Shown in pieces: positions 43,393 to 53,350 of a stretch of DNA of 64,000 bases. The DNA lies in the NCBI GenBank assembly GCA_000750105.3, contig JPHH03000090.1, positions 1 through 64,000 on the forward strand, given 5' to 3'. The notes beneath the pieces are model-generated. The model had not been told where the DNA came from and did no database searches. It saw nothing but the letters and a program-made list of their open reading frames with translations. How positions within the stretch are numbered: position 1 is the stretch's first letter; each line of letters opens with the position of its first letter. This DNA comes from Tolypocladium sp. Sup5 PDA-1 (Eukaryota; Ascomycota; Sordariomycetes; Hypocreales; Ophiocordycipitaceae). A program made the translations under genes and the position numbers.

Positions 43393-43981
43393 AGAACCAT
43401 CGATAATAAACAGCACCAAAAAGTCATCAATATCATCGACGGCGACATGAAGGATATAAAGGCGCTCTGGGATGCTTCCAAGTGCTGATCTTAAATGAGG
43501 TTTTTTGGGGTTTTTTGGGGTTTTTTGGAGAGGGCAACTGCCTTGACTCGTACCATAATTGTTGGGATGCTACGGATTACCGAGTACTCCATGGGCTGTT
43601 AAGAATCTCGATTTCAGACTAATAAGGCTGCGCAAAAATCATTTAGGTGACGGGGAGCCGTTGGATTAATGCTACCTGCCATTTTGGGCCTAGAGCGGGA
43701 ACGGCGTGAGTGATACGGGGTGGAAGGGCAACGCTACTCTCCCCGCTGATTGTCTACACTCCGTAACTCACGACTTTATTCGTACACTACACCCAGGGGC
43801 TCGGATCACCCTGTGCCATTACCTCATTTTTCTACTCGTTATCGTGACAATTATTGAAGAAGCCGCCTTCTAGCGCGACGTTTTTCCGTTTTATATAGCC
43901 AGGCGAATTTCCCCCCACCCCGCCTTGGCCGCCATCGCTTCCTCAACTCCGCTCACTACTACCTACCACGCTCATGACGCA
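43393..43981. other. Intergenic region with a G2T6G2 repeat
   Basis: Three perfect tandem copies of GGTTTTTTGG occupy 43499-43528, just after the LPMO gene. The remainder holds the promoter of the 2EXR gene. Confidence 0.6.
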
Positions 43982-45103
43982 ATGGCGACACCTTTGCAGC
44001 AATTCACCCTCTTCAGCAACCTCCCCACAGAAGTACGTCTGGAAATATGGCGTCTCTGCCTCCCTCGCCGCGTCATCGAAGAACGTTACATGGATTGCTA
44101 CGTGGAGCATGATAGCCCGAATCATACCATGTCTTGCATGGACCTGGCGAGGGCGTCGTCGGACAAGAATTGCCTGCCGCCCCTCCTGCTCCGGGTATGC
44201 CATGAATCGCGGCAGGTTGCGCTCGAAAATGGACACGTCGAGTTGTTCGACGATTGGGCTACCTGGCGGCAGCCCCGTCGCGACAAACTGCTGCTTTGGC
44301 ACTGGATTGACTTGTGCTGGGATACCCCTGACTTGACACAACACATGCAAGACAAGCTTTATGGAAACAGGCTGCGCAGATTCTTTGCCCGGGCCCGGCT
44401 CGCTAACATGACGCCTTGCTTCTACCACATCCTCATCCACCACTTCCGCCCGGCGCCGGCGTGGGGCAAGCCAGACTTCCCCATGCAAGGTAGCGGTCAA
44501 GCCTCCCAGCTCGCCGTCTTTGCAAAACTTGCCGAGAATTTGAGCCTCCCTATCTCTTTAAAGACCATCATCCTGCATGCTACAAAACAAGATGCGGCTG
44601 ATTCCGGATTATTCGGTGCCTTCGGCGAAGCTACCGTGCAGTTAGTGGACGTTCACGACCACAGAGAAATCCGTGCATATTACGAATTCTGGTCCCATCA
44701 CTCGATGGACAAGTCACCCGTGGTTACCGAAGCCTTTGACGCTATTCTGGCGGCGGATGCGTTTCGGGCCGACGTGGCTAGATGGATCGAACAGGCCAAC
44801 TTTGTCCTGCTCGCGGCTATCTGGAACGCCGCCCGGTCCGGTGGCTCTGGCGATATTGAGTATTCAGAGGACATTTGGTCGCCCAAAGTGGCGCCAAACG
44901 AGTTTCCTGACATGAAAGTGCACACCATGGATGACAGCCACCCCTGGGTTGTGCGGACGCGAGCCGAGCTGCCGAACTTGCTCCCAAGAATCGACTTCAG
45001 ATGGTGTGACTACGAGATCTGTCTTTTGGACTGTGGTGCCATATCAGAACGGCCTGAACGACCACCTGTGAGGGAACGATCATGTGACTTTCATACTTTA
45101 TGA
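43982..45103 (+). CDS. 2EXR domain protein
   Basis: Single-exon gene of 373 aa. It starts at ATG 43982 (MATPLQQF); the frame is open further upstream only from a TTG. The N-terminus FTLFSNLPTEVRLEIWRLCL is the hallmark of the fungal 2EXR family, followed by LPPLLLRVCHESRQVALE, the second conserved block. The middle contains a basic helix (NRLRRFFARARLANMTP) and the rest is unassigned. Family function is unknown; these proteins are numerous and lineage-specific in Pezizomycotina. Intact, with normal codon use, isolated from its neighbours. Confidence 0.85.
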   Translation: MATPLQQFTLFSNLPTEVRLEIWRLCLPRRVIEERYMDCYVEHDSPNHTMSCMDLARASSDKNCLPPLLLRVCHESRQVALENGHVELFDDWATWRQPRRDKLLLWHWIDLCWDTPDLTQHMQDKLYGNRLRRFFARARLANMTPCFYHILIHHFRPAPAWGKPDFPMQGSGQASQLAVFAKLAENLSLPISLKTIILHATKQDAADSGLFGAFGEATVQLVDVHDHREIRAYYEFWSHHSMDKSPVVTEAFDAILAADAFRADVARWIEQANFVLLAAIWNAARSGGSGDIEYSEDIWSPKVAPNEFPDMKVHTMDDSHPWVVRTRAELPNLLPRIDFRWCDYEICLLDCGAISERPERPPVRERSCDFHTL

Positions 45104-45839
45104 ATGGCCTCATTTTATGAATATTGTGTACATAGCTTAAGTCAGAGTTTTCCTTAGGAATCTCTTTCTCTCGTTGTAAACAATCATTTTACCCAAGCTG
45201 CACTCGACCTCGTTCGTGCTCTTGTCCCGTCACACCACCGTCGCCGGAGCCTACTCCATTTAATAATCGTTGCCGACCAGGTAGCAGGGCATACTATAAT
45301 TTTCAAACTATGCTTAGGCATATCCAAATCGAGGCGGACGAACGTGCCGGGAAGAAGCCGAGGCGGGGAGGACGTCTAGGAGGATTATAATTCAACGCTC
45401 ATTAATTCACAACATGTATCTCATGTACACCTACAAGATTTCCCGTCTAGAAATTTAATTGCCGTCTCCTCTAGGGATAACGCATCTGAACGCTTACACT
45501 GCCACCACCCCCTCTGCTCCACCCCGATCGCACACGTCCAAAACTATTATATCTGGCCGGAAAACAGTTAAATCCGCCGTACTATCTTCGAACTTCTCCA
45601 CTTGAAATTTTCAGTTCTCCCGAGCTTCTAGGCCATACAGCCGTTCGAGCTTGTACCTGCAACAATGCTGCGGCTTCCAGGGAGAAGAGACAAGTAGACC
45701 CATGTAGTCCATCAAATTCGACATCCGCTGGGGTGGAGATGGCGGCCTGGGGCACGCCAGACTCCGGGAGGGCCTCGTCTGTTCTTGCGACGGCCAGCTC
45801 ATTACAGCGCCACTGGAAGACAAACGTGGCATGTGGGTG
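45104..45839. other. Intergenic region
   Basis: 3' flank of the 2EXR gene, then sequence leading into the chitinase relic. A short minus-strand open frame at 45582-45869 has no recognisable product. Confidence 0.4.
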
Positions 45840-47700
45840 AACGATTATGTTTGCGTGCGGGGATGGCATTATCCTCGGCCTCTACGGTGGCAGCAAGGTC
45901 AGGGGTAGCGCAACTGTTGACTCACTGACAAAACTACTGGCCAGCCAAGCCCAAGTCCAAGGGGTCGGTGGCAGTCTTGCCATCCAGCTATGCGGTGGAG
46001 GCCGCGACGGCGATCACACTCTCGGCATGGTTGTCTCTGCCAACAAAGTCTTCGGCTTCGTTCAGGCTGCCGTGCAGCGGTGGGCTAATGCGACATGCGT
46101 TGCCGGATCCATTCAGCCTCTGCCAACATCACAATCGCAGAGAGGCCAAGTACAAGCCCCATGATTTCGGCAAGATCGGAGAGGCATAGAAGCACCCTTT
46201 ACCGGGCAACGTGTTCCTACGTGCAGGTGGTTTGAGGAGACTCGTGCGGCTCTCTTGCTTCCAATTGCGGGGTTGCGACAGCTCAGTTTGCAACCTTTAA
46301 TCCGAATCCGAGCCTTTGTTCAACACTTGCGGTCGGCCAGTATGTCTGCTGTTCGTCTGGGTCACGTCGAGATTTCAACCCCAAATCTAACCCAGATGGC
46401 TCTTGCGCCATGTATACGGTCCAGTCGGGTGACTACTGTGCTCTTATTGCATCCAGGGACTCAATCACCGCAGGTGCCATCGAGAACTACAACAAGCAGA
46501 CCTGGGGCTGGCACGGTTGTGGTAACGTCCAACTTGGTCAGGTTATCTGCTTGAGCGCGGGTACGCACATGGCAAGCCGGCTTAAACGCTTTCGTCGAGC
46601 TGACGCCGTTCAGGAACCCCTCGAATTGTTGCGTAGAAGATATATGCCACTATAATAGCTGCTGAAAAGACAGCAGGCCTGCACTTTTGCTTGAATGGTC
46701 AAGCGGATTTATCCGACACGAATGCCAGCGCCGCTGTCGAATGCAATCTGCGGACCTCAGGTTCCAGCACTCAAGCCAAGCGACTGGTCCAAGATTGCAG
46801 CACTGAACCCATGACCTTTGAACTCACGTGTATGTCGCCTTCCGTGGGATTCTGACCAATCGCTGACCTGATGCCCTCGCTGTGTGACATCTGGGGCCAG
46901 TGCGGCATCACCCCTGGCTTCTGCACCGTCTCAAAGTCGGCGACTGGCGCACCTGGAACTAGTGCTTGCGAAGTTCCGGCACAGCTGGCTGCATCTCCAA
47001 TTGCGAAACAGGCATCACGAATAATGCCCAAGCGCCGCAAGCTTCTTCAGGATCGGCTATGTTGAAGCCTGGAACACCGGCCACAGTTGCTTGACAATTG
47101 ACGCGACCCAAATTCCGGCTGACTACTCACATGTCCATTTCGCTTTTTGTCAAATCCCCAGTGACTTCCAAGTGGACCTATCCCCAGTCCTGGGTCAGTT
47201 CAATAAGTTCGCCCGGATCCTTTCATTTGGGGACTGGCACGGAGCAGATGCGTCTACTCCTCATACGCATGTTCACATCGAGCCATTCACCAACATTCGC
47301 AGGACTTGTTCCCCATCTTCAGGGATGGAGTTACGGCAGCCAATAGGCAAGCTTTGCGAATAGTGTGATTGCCACTTTGAACAAGTATAACCGGACGGCG
47401 TTGACTTTGATTGGGAATATCCCGGGGCTCCGGACATTTCGGGGATCCCTCGTGGCACCCCGACTGACGGTTCCAATTATCTCGACTTCCTCAAGGCTCT
47501 CCGTTCAATAATGTCATCAGGGAAGACCATATCAACAGCTGCTCCAGCCTCTCATTGGTACCTCAAAAGCTTCCCAATCAAAGATATGGCACCAGTCCTC
47601 GATTACAAAGTGTATATGACGTACGATCTCAATGGCAGTGGGACTACGGCAACGCCTTCTCGAACCCTGGTTGTGCCAACGGTAACTGTCTTCGTTCATA
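45840..47700 (+). pseudogene. LysM/chitin-binding GH18 chitinase, decayed
   Basis: Blocks of a large secreted subgroup-C fungal chitinase (related to yeast killer-toxin alpha subunits) occur in order but in different frames: N-terminal region (45847-46110, LASQAQ...SLAIQLCGGG...VQAAVQRWANATC), LysM (46410-46560, MYTVQSGDYCALIAS...GCGNVQLGQVICLS), a second LysM end (46745-46805, ICGPQVP...DWSKIAALNP), chitin-binding type 1 (46880-46930, CDIWGQCGITPGFCT), then GH18 (LTIDATQIPADYSHVHFAFC; DGVDFDWEYPGAPDI with the catalytic DxxDxDxE core; PASHWYLKSFPIKDMAPVLD). Multiple frameshifts separate them and the sequence is lost after NPGCANGNCLRS near 47690. Full-length relatives exceed 1000 aa. Confidence 0.75.
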
Positions 47701-48097
47701 GTGAGTTGGTAATTGATCTTGGGCGTAACAACGTTCTCAGACTCGCGCGGCGACTAAGCTCATGTAAATTCCCCAGAAAAGCCCAACACAGCTCAGAAAG
47801 ACAACCCGATGGTTGACAGGAATGAAACTAAAGCTGATGATGGACGCAATTGGCCAGATCTTATAACCGGCAAGTATAATAGGACGTGTTATCGCACGCT
47901 GGCGGTGCGTGACACGCGGGATGTCGCGTCGGGGCAGCTGCGGACTAGCGCGGCGATCTTCTTCCCAAGTAAGCCTTCAGCGACTCAGCCACAGCGCAGA
48001 ACGATATTACTACAGACCGCAAATATCCAACACTCGTTACCAGTCTCCTTTTCTTCCCAATCGGTCAACTATCTTTTCGTCTTGTTCGTTGCGCATT
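47701..48097. other. Boundary region between chitinase relic and composite element
   Basis: Open in the frame of the downstream pseudogene from about 47909, but without an ATG before 48098. No terminal inverted repeat could be recognised here. Confidence 0.35.
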
Positions 48098-49350
48098 ATG
48101 GTGTCTCCCAGCATCCCGGCCGAGCATGTCTACTGCGTACAGGCTAGGAAGAAGCATCATGACCTCTTCACCACCATATACGCTGGCGAGAACTACTGCG
48201 GCCGATGCGGTTTGGCCAACCCCTTTTCATCCCAACGTCGAGCTAGATCTAGGACTCCGGCACGTCCTGGTCCAGATGATAAGGTGATTGAGCTCGACGA
48301 CACTCCGCCGCGACCAATCAGCCCAGCCAGTCAGCTTCTACGCGACAGAACGAAGACGGCACCATTCGTCGGCAACGGGCACGCCCAACTCCTCCCCAAC
48401 ACCGTATCAGTCCTCAGCGGGGCCAACTCACGAGCGCAAATACCTCCCTCGAACCACCCGCCATTTAGCGCAGTCGCATCAGCCGCTAGCCAAGCCATAC
48501 AGAACTCCAAATCCAGCACCAGGAAGCCTATGCGGCAGCGCACGGGGTATTAGTGGGTTCACATCAGTCTTCTCCTTGTAAGCTTAGAGACTAGGGACTT
48601 TAACGGGCTCGTGGTTAAGGTTCTAGAGACGGTATTGCCTCTAAAAGATACCGTGATTAAGTTTAACTCTGTAGATTTACTAACCTAGCCTACCTTCACG
48701 GAAACATTATTCGAGCATCTACGTCCGCTTCCGAGTAGCATCGATCCTACTAATAAAGAGCTTTAGACGCTCTCTTATGCTTTGGCTTTCTCTAGCAAGA
48801 AAATCGTTACGGTCCCGAATACTAATAAGTACACTACGCCATCGAGTATGCTTGCCTCGGGCTACTTTGCGAATAACCAAGCCGGACAATTAAAGGTACT
48901 CGGGGCCTTAACTTCCACACGGGTGGTTAACAAGCAGGAACCAATTACGCCACTTAGGCCCGATAAGTTCTCCACCCTAACCAAGGCGGATAGGAAGCGG
49001 AAGATTAAAGAGGAAAACGAGAGTCCGTCCCGCTGGCACAAGAAGCGTGCTAAACAGGAGAGGTGTGCTAACAATGGAATTGCGGCCGAGAAGGATGTGA
49101 TTAAATAAGAGATTCACGTTAAAACGGAAGACGACTTTGCAGGTTCTCTGCCGACTTTGACCTGCGACGAATCCAATGTGGAAGAGCTTAGTGGGGTGGG
49201 TGAGTCACTCTCCGATCTAGTCTTCGGACATATCCAAGATTTGACGGGGGCTGATGAAGAGGCGGAGGCCGAGGCCGGAGATGGGGAGGATATAAAATTT
49301 GCGCCCGAGTTCGTAAGAAGCCAAGCCAACTCAGACCGAAGTAGATACTG
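48098..49350 (+). pseudogene. Third ORF of the composite element, RIP-type stops
   Basis: From ATG 48098 (MVSPSIPAEHVYCVQARKKH) one single frame runs to about 49350, interrupted only by TAG at 48551, 48686 and 48764 and TAA at 49106, each explicable as CAG/CAA/TGG changed by RIP. Features: a YCGRCGLANP zinc-ribbon-like pair, a low-complexity Ser/Pro stretch, a basic region (KRKIKEENESPSRWHKKRAK) and an acidic region (EEAEAEAGDGED). The product is unknown; it converges on the integrase gene at 49.7 kb and may be an accessory or DNA-binding protein of the element. Confidence 0.5.
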
Positions 49351-49720
49351 ACCTACCGCAACAGGTGAGCTTTCCGTCGGCCGATGCCGATGGGTTTGCT
49401 GGAGGGGATCCTCGCATACGAACCGACGAATCGACCATTGATAAGCTTCCGCCGGCCCACTCTACGCGTTTCAGAGGCACTAAAACTCCTACGATATTCG
49501 CGACTCGACACAAGAAACAGAAGAACTAGCTACTCCGACGCTGTCTCGTCGATGTCGTCACCGCCTTCGTCACTTTCATCATCACTTACACTTTCGATAT
49601 GATTTCCTTCTTCGTCGGCATACCTAAGCTCAACTAGCGGCCTTTCCGTTGGAGCCCCGTCTGCAAGCTCGGCTTGCTAGGCTTGGGTTGCTCGATTAAG
49701 TAACGCTTGCTATATTGCGG

Positions 49721-51268
49721 TTAGATATTTCTAGTTCGAAGGCAGGCATAATGGCTCACATATTCAGCGACTCCTCCTATTAGTGCCTTGCGATACGCTA
49801 GCACCGGTTGCCGGCCGCTTTCAAGGTGCTTAATGATCCTTCCGCGAAGGCTAAGGTAAAAGCGCTTGAACGGGCGAAGCTTGTTAGGGTCTTGGTAGGT
49901 ATCTGCCAATACCCCGTCGTAGCCCATCTCTATGAGCACCTTCCTACACCAACGTTTTGTCTCCGGCTCTAGACTAATACTAATATCTATATTAGCCAAT
50001 AGCCGTGCCATTTTACTAAGAACGGAATAGTCAATTAGTATACCCCAAATGCACGCCTTTTCTAGGTCGGGGTAGTGGTAGTTCATCTAAGGTTAGCCGT
50101 GGACCACGTGTAGACGGTTCTTCTAGAGGCGTATACGGTGCATATTCCACGCCTCTACAAAATCGAAGAGTTCTTGCCGCAAGACGTCTTCGAAGACTAC
50201 GTATATCGCAATTTAGTCCTCTAATATATCACCATCGAAGTCGCCGTCCCTTGCGAGCTCGCCGAAGTAATCCACCCACTATCGTGACGAGACGTGGAGC
50301 ATCCGCTCCCACCAGCTCTCAATCTTAACATCTTTCGTGCTTGGAGCCGCCTTGTACGAGTCTCTTAGCAGCTTGCCTTGTTGAATGGTTTGCCCATTCC
50401 ACTCGACTCGCCCGTCCGCGACCAGCGCAAAATTCCAATGAGAAGCTGCGATCAATGGTGTTTCTCGGCCCCTATCTGCTTGCAAATACCATGGCCTGAA
50501 GCCATAGGCATCGCAGGCCGCTAGATATTGCTTTAATACGCTTAAAGCGGTTGTTGCAGAGTGCCTAACGTAAAGCCAGATGATGTTGCGCGAATAAGCA
50601 TCGATCGCAGCGTATATTTCGAAACCGTACGCTTTGAGCTTATCGTGCCCGTCGATGCACCATTGGTAGTTCGGTCCCGGAACGAGGAACTGCACTTTTT
50701 TCCTCCGCATCATCCTCTTCCGTATCTCAACCTCGTTCGGAAACATGACCTTGTACATTTCGAACAGTGGGTCTCTCGGCACCCAGAGCTGCTTTTGTTG
50801 ACGGAGATAGGGTTGGAGGAGTCTTCTGCCGTATCCTGAAATGGCATTGGATCGTTGAGTCATTTCAATGATAACCTGCTCTGTCCTTGCCAGCAGTTGA
50901 AGGCGTTCCTCGTCGCTGTCCACACGCCGTACCCAGCGACGGGCTGGGTAGAGTCTGATGCTTTTGAGACCTCGCTTAGTGATCGTCCAGCCCTGTCGCT
51001 GTAGGACCTTCAGTGTCTGCTTCTCAGTCAGGCCGACGCGAAAGATGAGGTCGCGTACGGCCTCGACCAGTTCTGGAGTTTCGCAGGTACGCGATTGCTG
51101 GCGCGGAAGATTCCATTTCGCGATGCGTCGCGTGATTGTGCTCAGACCGACTGCGACGTGGAAGTGATGCCGAAGTTTGTACTTTATCTTGCTTCGAGAG
51201 ACGCCACTGAGATAGAGAGAGCTGACATAGTCGTGATACTGGTCGATTGGATTCGGTGGTCGTCCCAT
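49721..51268 (-). pseudogene. Integrase-core (rve, DDE) transposase with RIP-type stops in its 3' third
   Basis: Starts at ATG 51268 (MGRPPNPIDQYHDYVSSLYL). N-terminal helix-turn-helix region (YLSGVSRSKIKYKLR, STITRRIAKWNLPRQ), then the integrase core: YQWCIDGHDKLKAYGFEIYA (first Asp), AIDAYSRNIIWLYVRHS, YLQADRGRETPLIA (second Asp) and DVKIESWWERM (Glu). The frame then continues without shift to 49721, broken by five stops (first bases near 50281, 50215, 50125, 50095, 50089), all TAG or TAA as RIP would give from CAG, CAA or TGG. The first two thirds carry no stop. Fungal proteins of this kind belong to DNA elements that use a retroviral-type integrase. A RING-finger gene sits immediately upstream on the same strand. 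Confidence 0.7.
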
Positions 51269-51405
51269 GGTTTTCGATGTTGGCGACAAGCGGAAGACTT
51301 CGGCGCTGATCGTCCTTGAGCGGATGCAGTAAAGCCCACCATGGAGATGACTGAAGGCGGACATACTACACAATGCTAGCACCCTTGCGGTTAATCTGCA
51401 TAGCA

Positions 51406-52135
51406 TTAAGGAGTAGGCATGTTGACGTCCCGAGAGAGGAATAGCCAAGCCCAGACATAAGCCACTTCATATAGGAAAACGAGAGAAAGAGCGAGTGGGC
51501 ATGCTGCGATAAGGGACGTCTCTCTACCCCTGCACGTAGGGCACATAAGATACTCTTGTCCTTTGCCCTCAGGTGTGCTCTCGTAGTATAGAACCCATCG
51601 CTTCCAGCAAGTTCCACAAGTGGCATGGCCTAGTTCACTCAGACCTCAGAAACACGATATAGGTAGGGAAACTTACCACAGGACGTGAACTGAATTTCTT
51701 CGGAACTATCGCAAATTGGACATTTTCCCCACTCGTATTGTTTAATTAACTCCGGTGAACGGATGAGGCTAGCGCAGATTTCGCACAACAGCTAAATTAT
51801 TGGAAGTCAGGAGCGGCTCAATAACGTCGATATAAAAGCTCACATATCCTCTAAGGCGTTTTTTAGGTCCGTCGCAGAGCGTCTTGTAGCATTTGCGACA
51901 TTGTTGCTCGTCAGTGGTAAGGTCAATTAGAATCTTTAGGGCCGGGGTTAATGTTATCGGGATAATCGTCGAGGCAGTCGTTGGCAGGCTTCCCCGCGCG
52001 GTCCGGGGCAAGGCTACGTTTCCGACTTAGACGGTCGTTGAGCGGATCAGTAGTGAATCCATTAAGCAAGCAGAAGAACAAGAATATAGAAACGAGGGAA
52101 AGGTTAGAGGTTATAGGAGGGGGCACAGCCTTCAT
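51406..52135 (-). CDS. RING-finger protein of the composite element
   Basis: Splicing on the minus strand gives a clear C3HC4 RING finger. Exon ending 51844 (QQCRKCYKTLCDG...RLRGY), exon 51791-51677 (LLCEICASLIRSPELIKQY, WGKCPICDSSEEIQFTSCG) and exon 51629-51406 (HATCGTCWKRWVLYYES...YLMCPTCRGRE). Introns have good GT-AG ends (GTGAGC...TTTAG, GTAAGT...ACTAG). The zinc ligands read C-x2-C, C-x-H-x2-C-x2-C, C-x2-C. The start is unresolved: ATG 52135 opens a frame with a hydrophobic N-terminus (NLSLVSIFLFFCLLNGF), but it is one base out of phase with the RING exons, so either a frameshift has occurred near 51.94-52.01 kb or an unseen junction exists. RING proteins are usually ubiquitin ligases; whether it serves transposition is unknown. 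Confidence 0.6.
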
Positions 52136-53350
52136 TAAGTACTCTAAAGGCAATTAGCCAAGGCTACTCAAGATCTACATAAACCAACAGCCGCCAGCCA
52201 AACGCCGCCAGTCGAACGCCGCCCTAGCTCAGGCGTTATTCTTAGATTAAGGCTCGAGACGAGAATATAGGCGTCCGGGGCAAATCTTTGCATACGCTGA
52301 AGTCCGAAAATAATCTAGCCCTAATTTCATATCAGGCTTGCCAGACACTATAGAGCCGAAACGAATGTCCGCATGTTAGGAGCAGATATTGGCTAATATT
52401 ATTGTTATACCAAGCCTTAAAGGCTGCGAGGTATATATAGGTGGGAGTCTCGTGTGCGGAGAGGTATGCGTATAGCGAAAGGGGGCAAGCATAGCGCCTC
52501 TAGAAACGGCCGCTATAGGGGGTGCTGGCTAAGATCGCACAAGTGATTCCCGACCAATAGCTTACCCGTGGGCTTCAGAAACCGCTCCGGGGCGCTAGAT
52601 ATAACTATAACCGTTTGCGTAGGCTTAAACCATAGCTCGGGCTCCGAGATAGTGCAGCCAATAGAATCACCTAGGTAGGTTCGTTAGGGGCATGGATATA
52701 AACACATGATTGGCTACGCTCTACGTACTACCATTAAAGACAGTTCAAACCTACAATTAATAGCTAGGCTATAAATCGTCGCCACGACATAAACGGTCGC
52801 GTCGATCATGGTCTCAAAAATAACAAAGGGCAACGGCTACTAGCAGCGGCAAAGGGACATAGGGGAGCGGCTATCGGAGCTTAGAGGGGAGTAGTCATCG
52901 CCGTCGCATTAGCGTCCCTACAATAGCCCGCACGAAGCAAACCGCCTAGAGGACGGTTATCGTCCTGAATATGGCTCTAATAACAGCTATAGCGAGTTAT
53001 CCGAATGCTTCGGCAATGAATCGCTCGGTAGGACAATACATAACTCGATGGCTTACATAGAGAAGATAGCCCCATTAGGCCTCCGTCCTCAACCTTGCTT
53101 TTAGCTTACTCGACCGTGCCGCCATCTCCCCCGACGAAGCCCTCCACGTTTTCCAGTTTTAAGCTAGATTCCGCCTCCGCCTTTGCCTTCGTCTCCCCTC
53201 CATCTCTTTGTGCTGAAACCTAGGAGATGAGTCGTCTGAGAATACATTTTTCTTCCGGACTGAGTTGTCTCCCGATTCGTTTTTCGAGTTCATATTCGTG
53301 AAGGATGGCGTTAATTTCTTCAGTGGAGAGGGTCAAAGGAGGGCCACGTC
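52136..53350. other. Non-coding or RIP-damaged stretch
   Basis: AACGCCGCC-type words repeat at 52198-52231. From 52807 a plus-strand frame (MVSKITKGNGY) stays open to about 53090 except for TAG codons, with a readable stretch ANRLEDGYRPEYGSNNSYSE; it may be another RIP-hit element gene of unknown type. Nothing else recognised. Confidence 0.35.
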
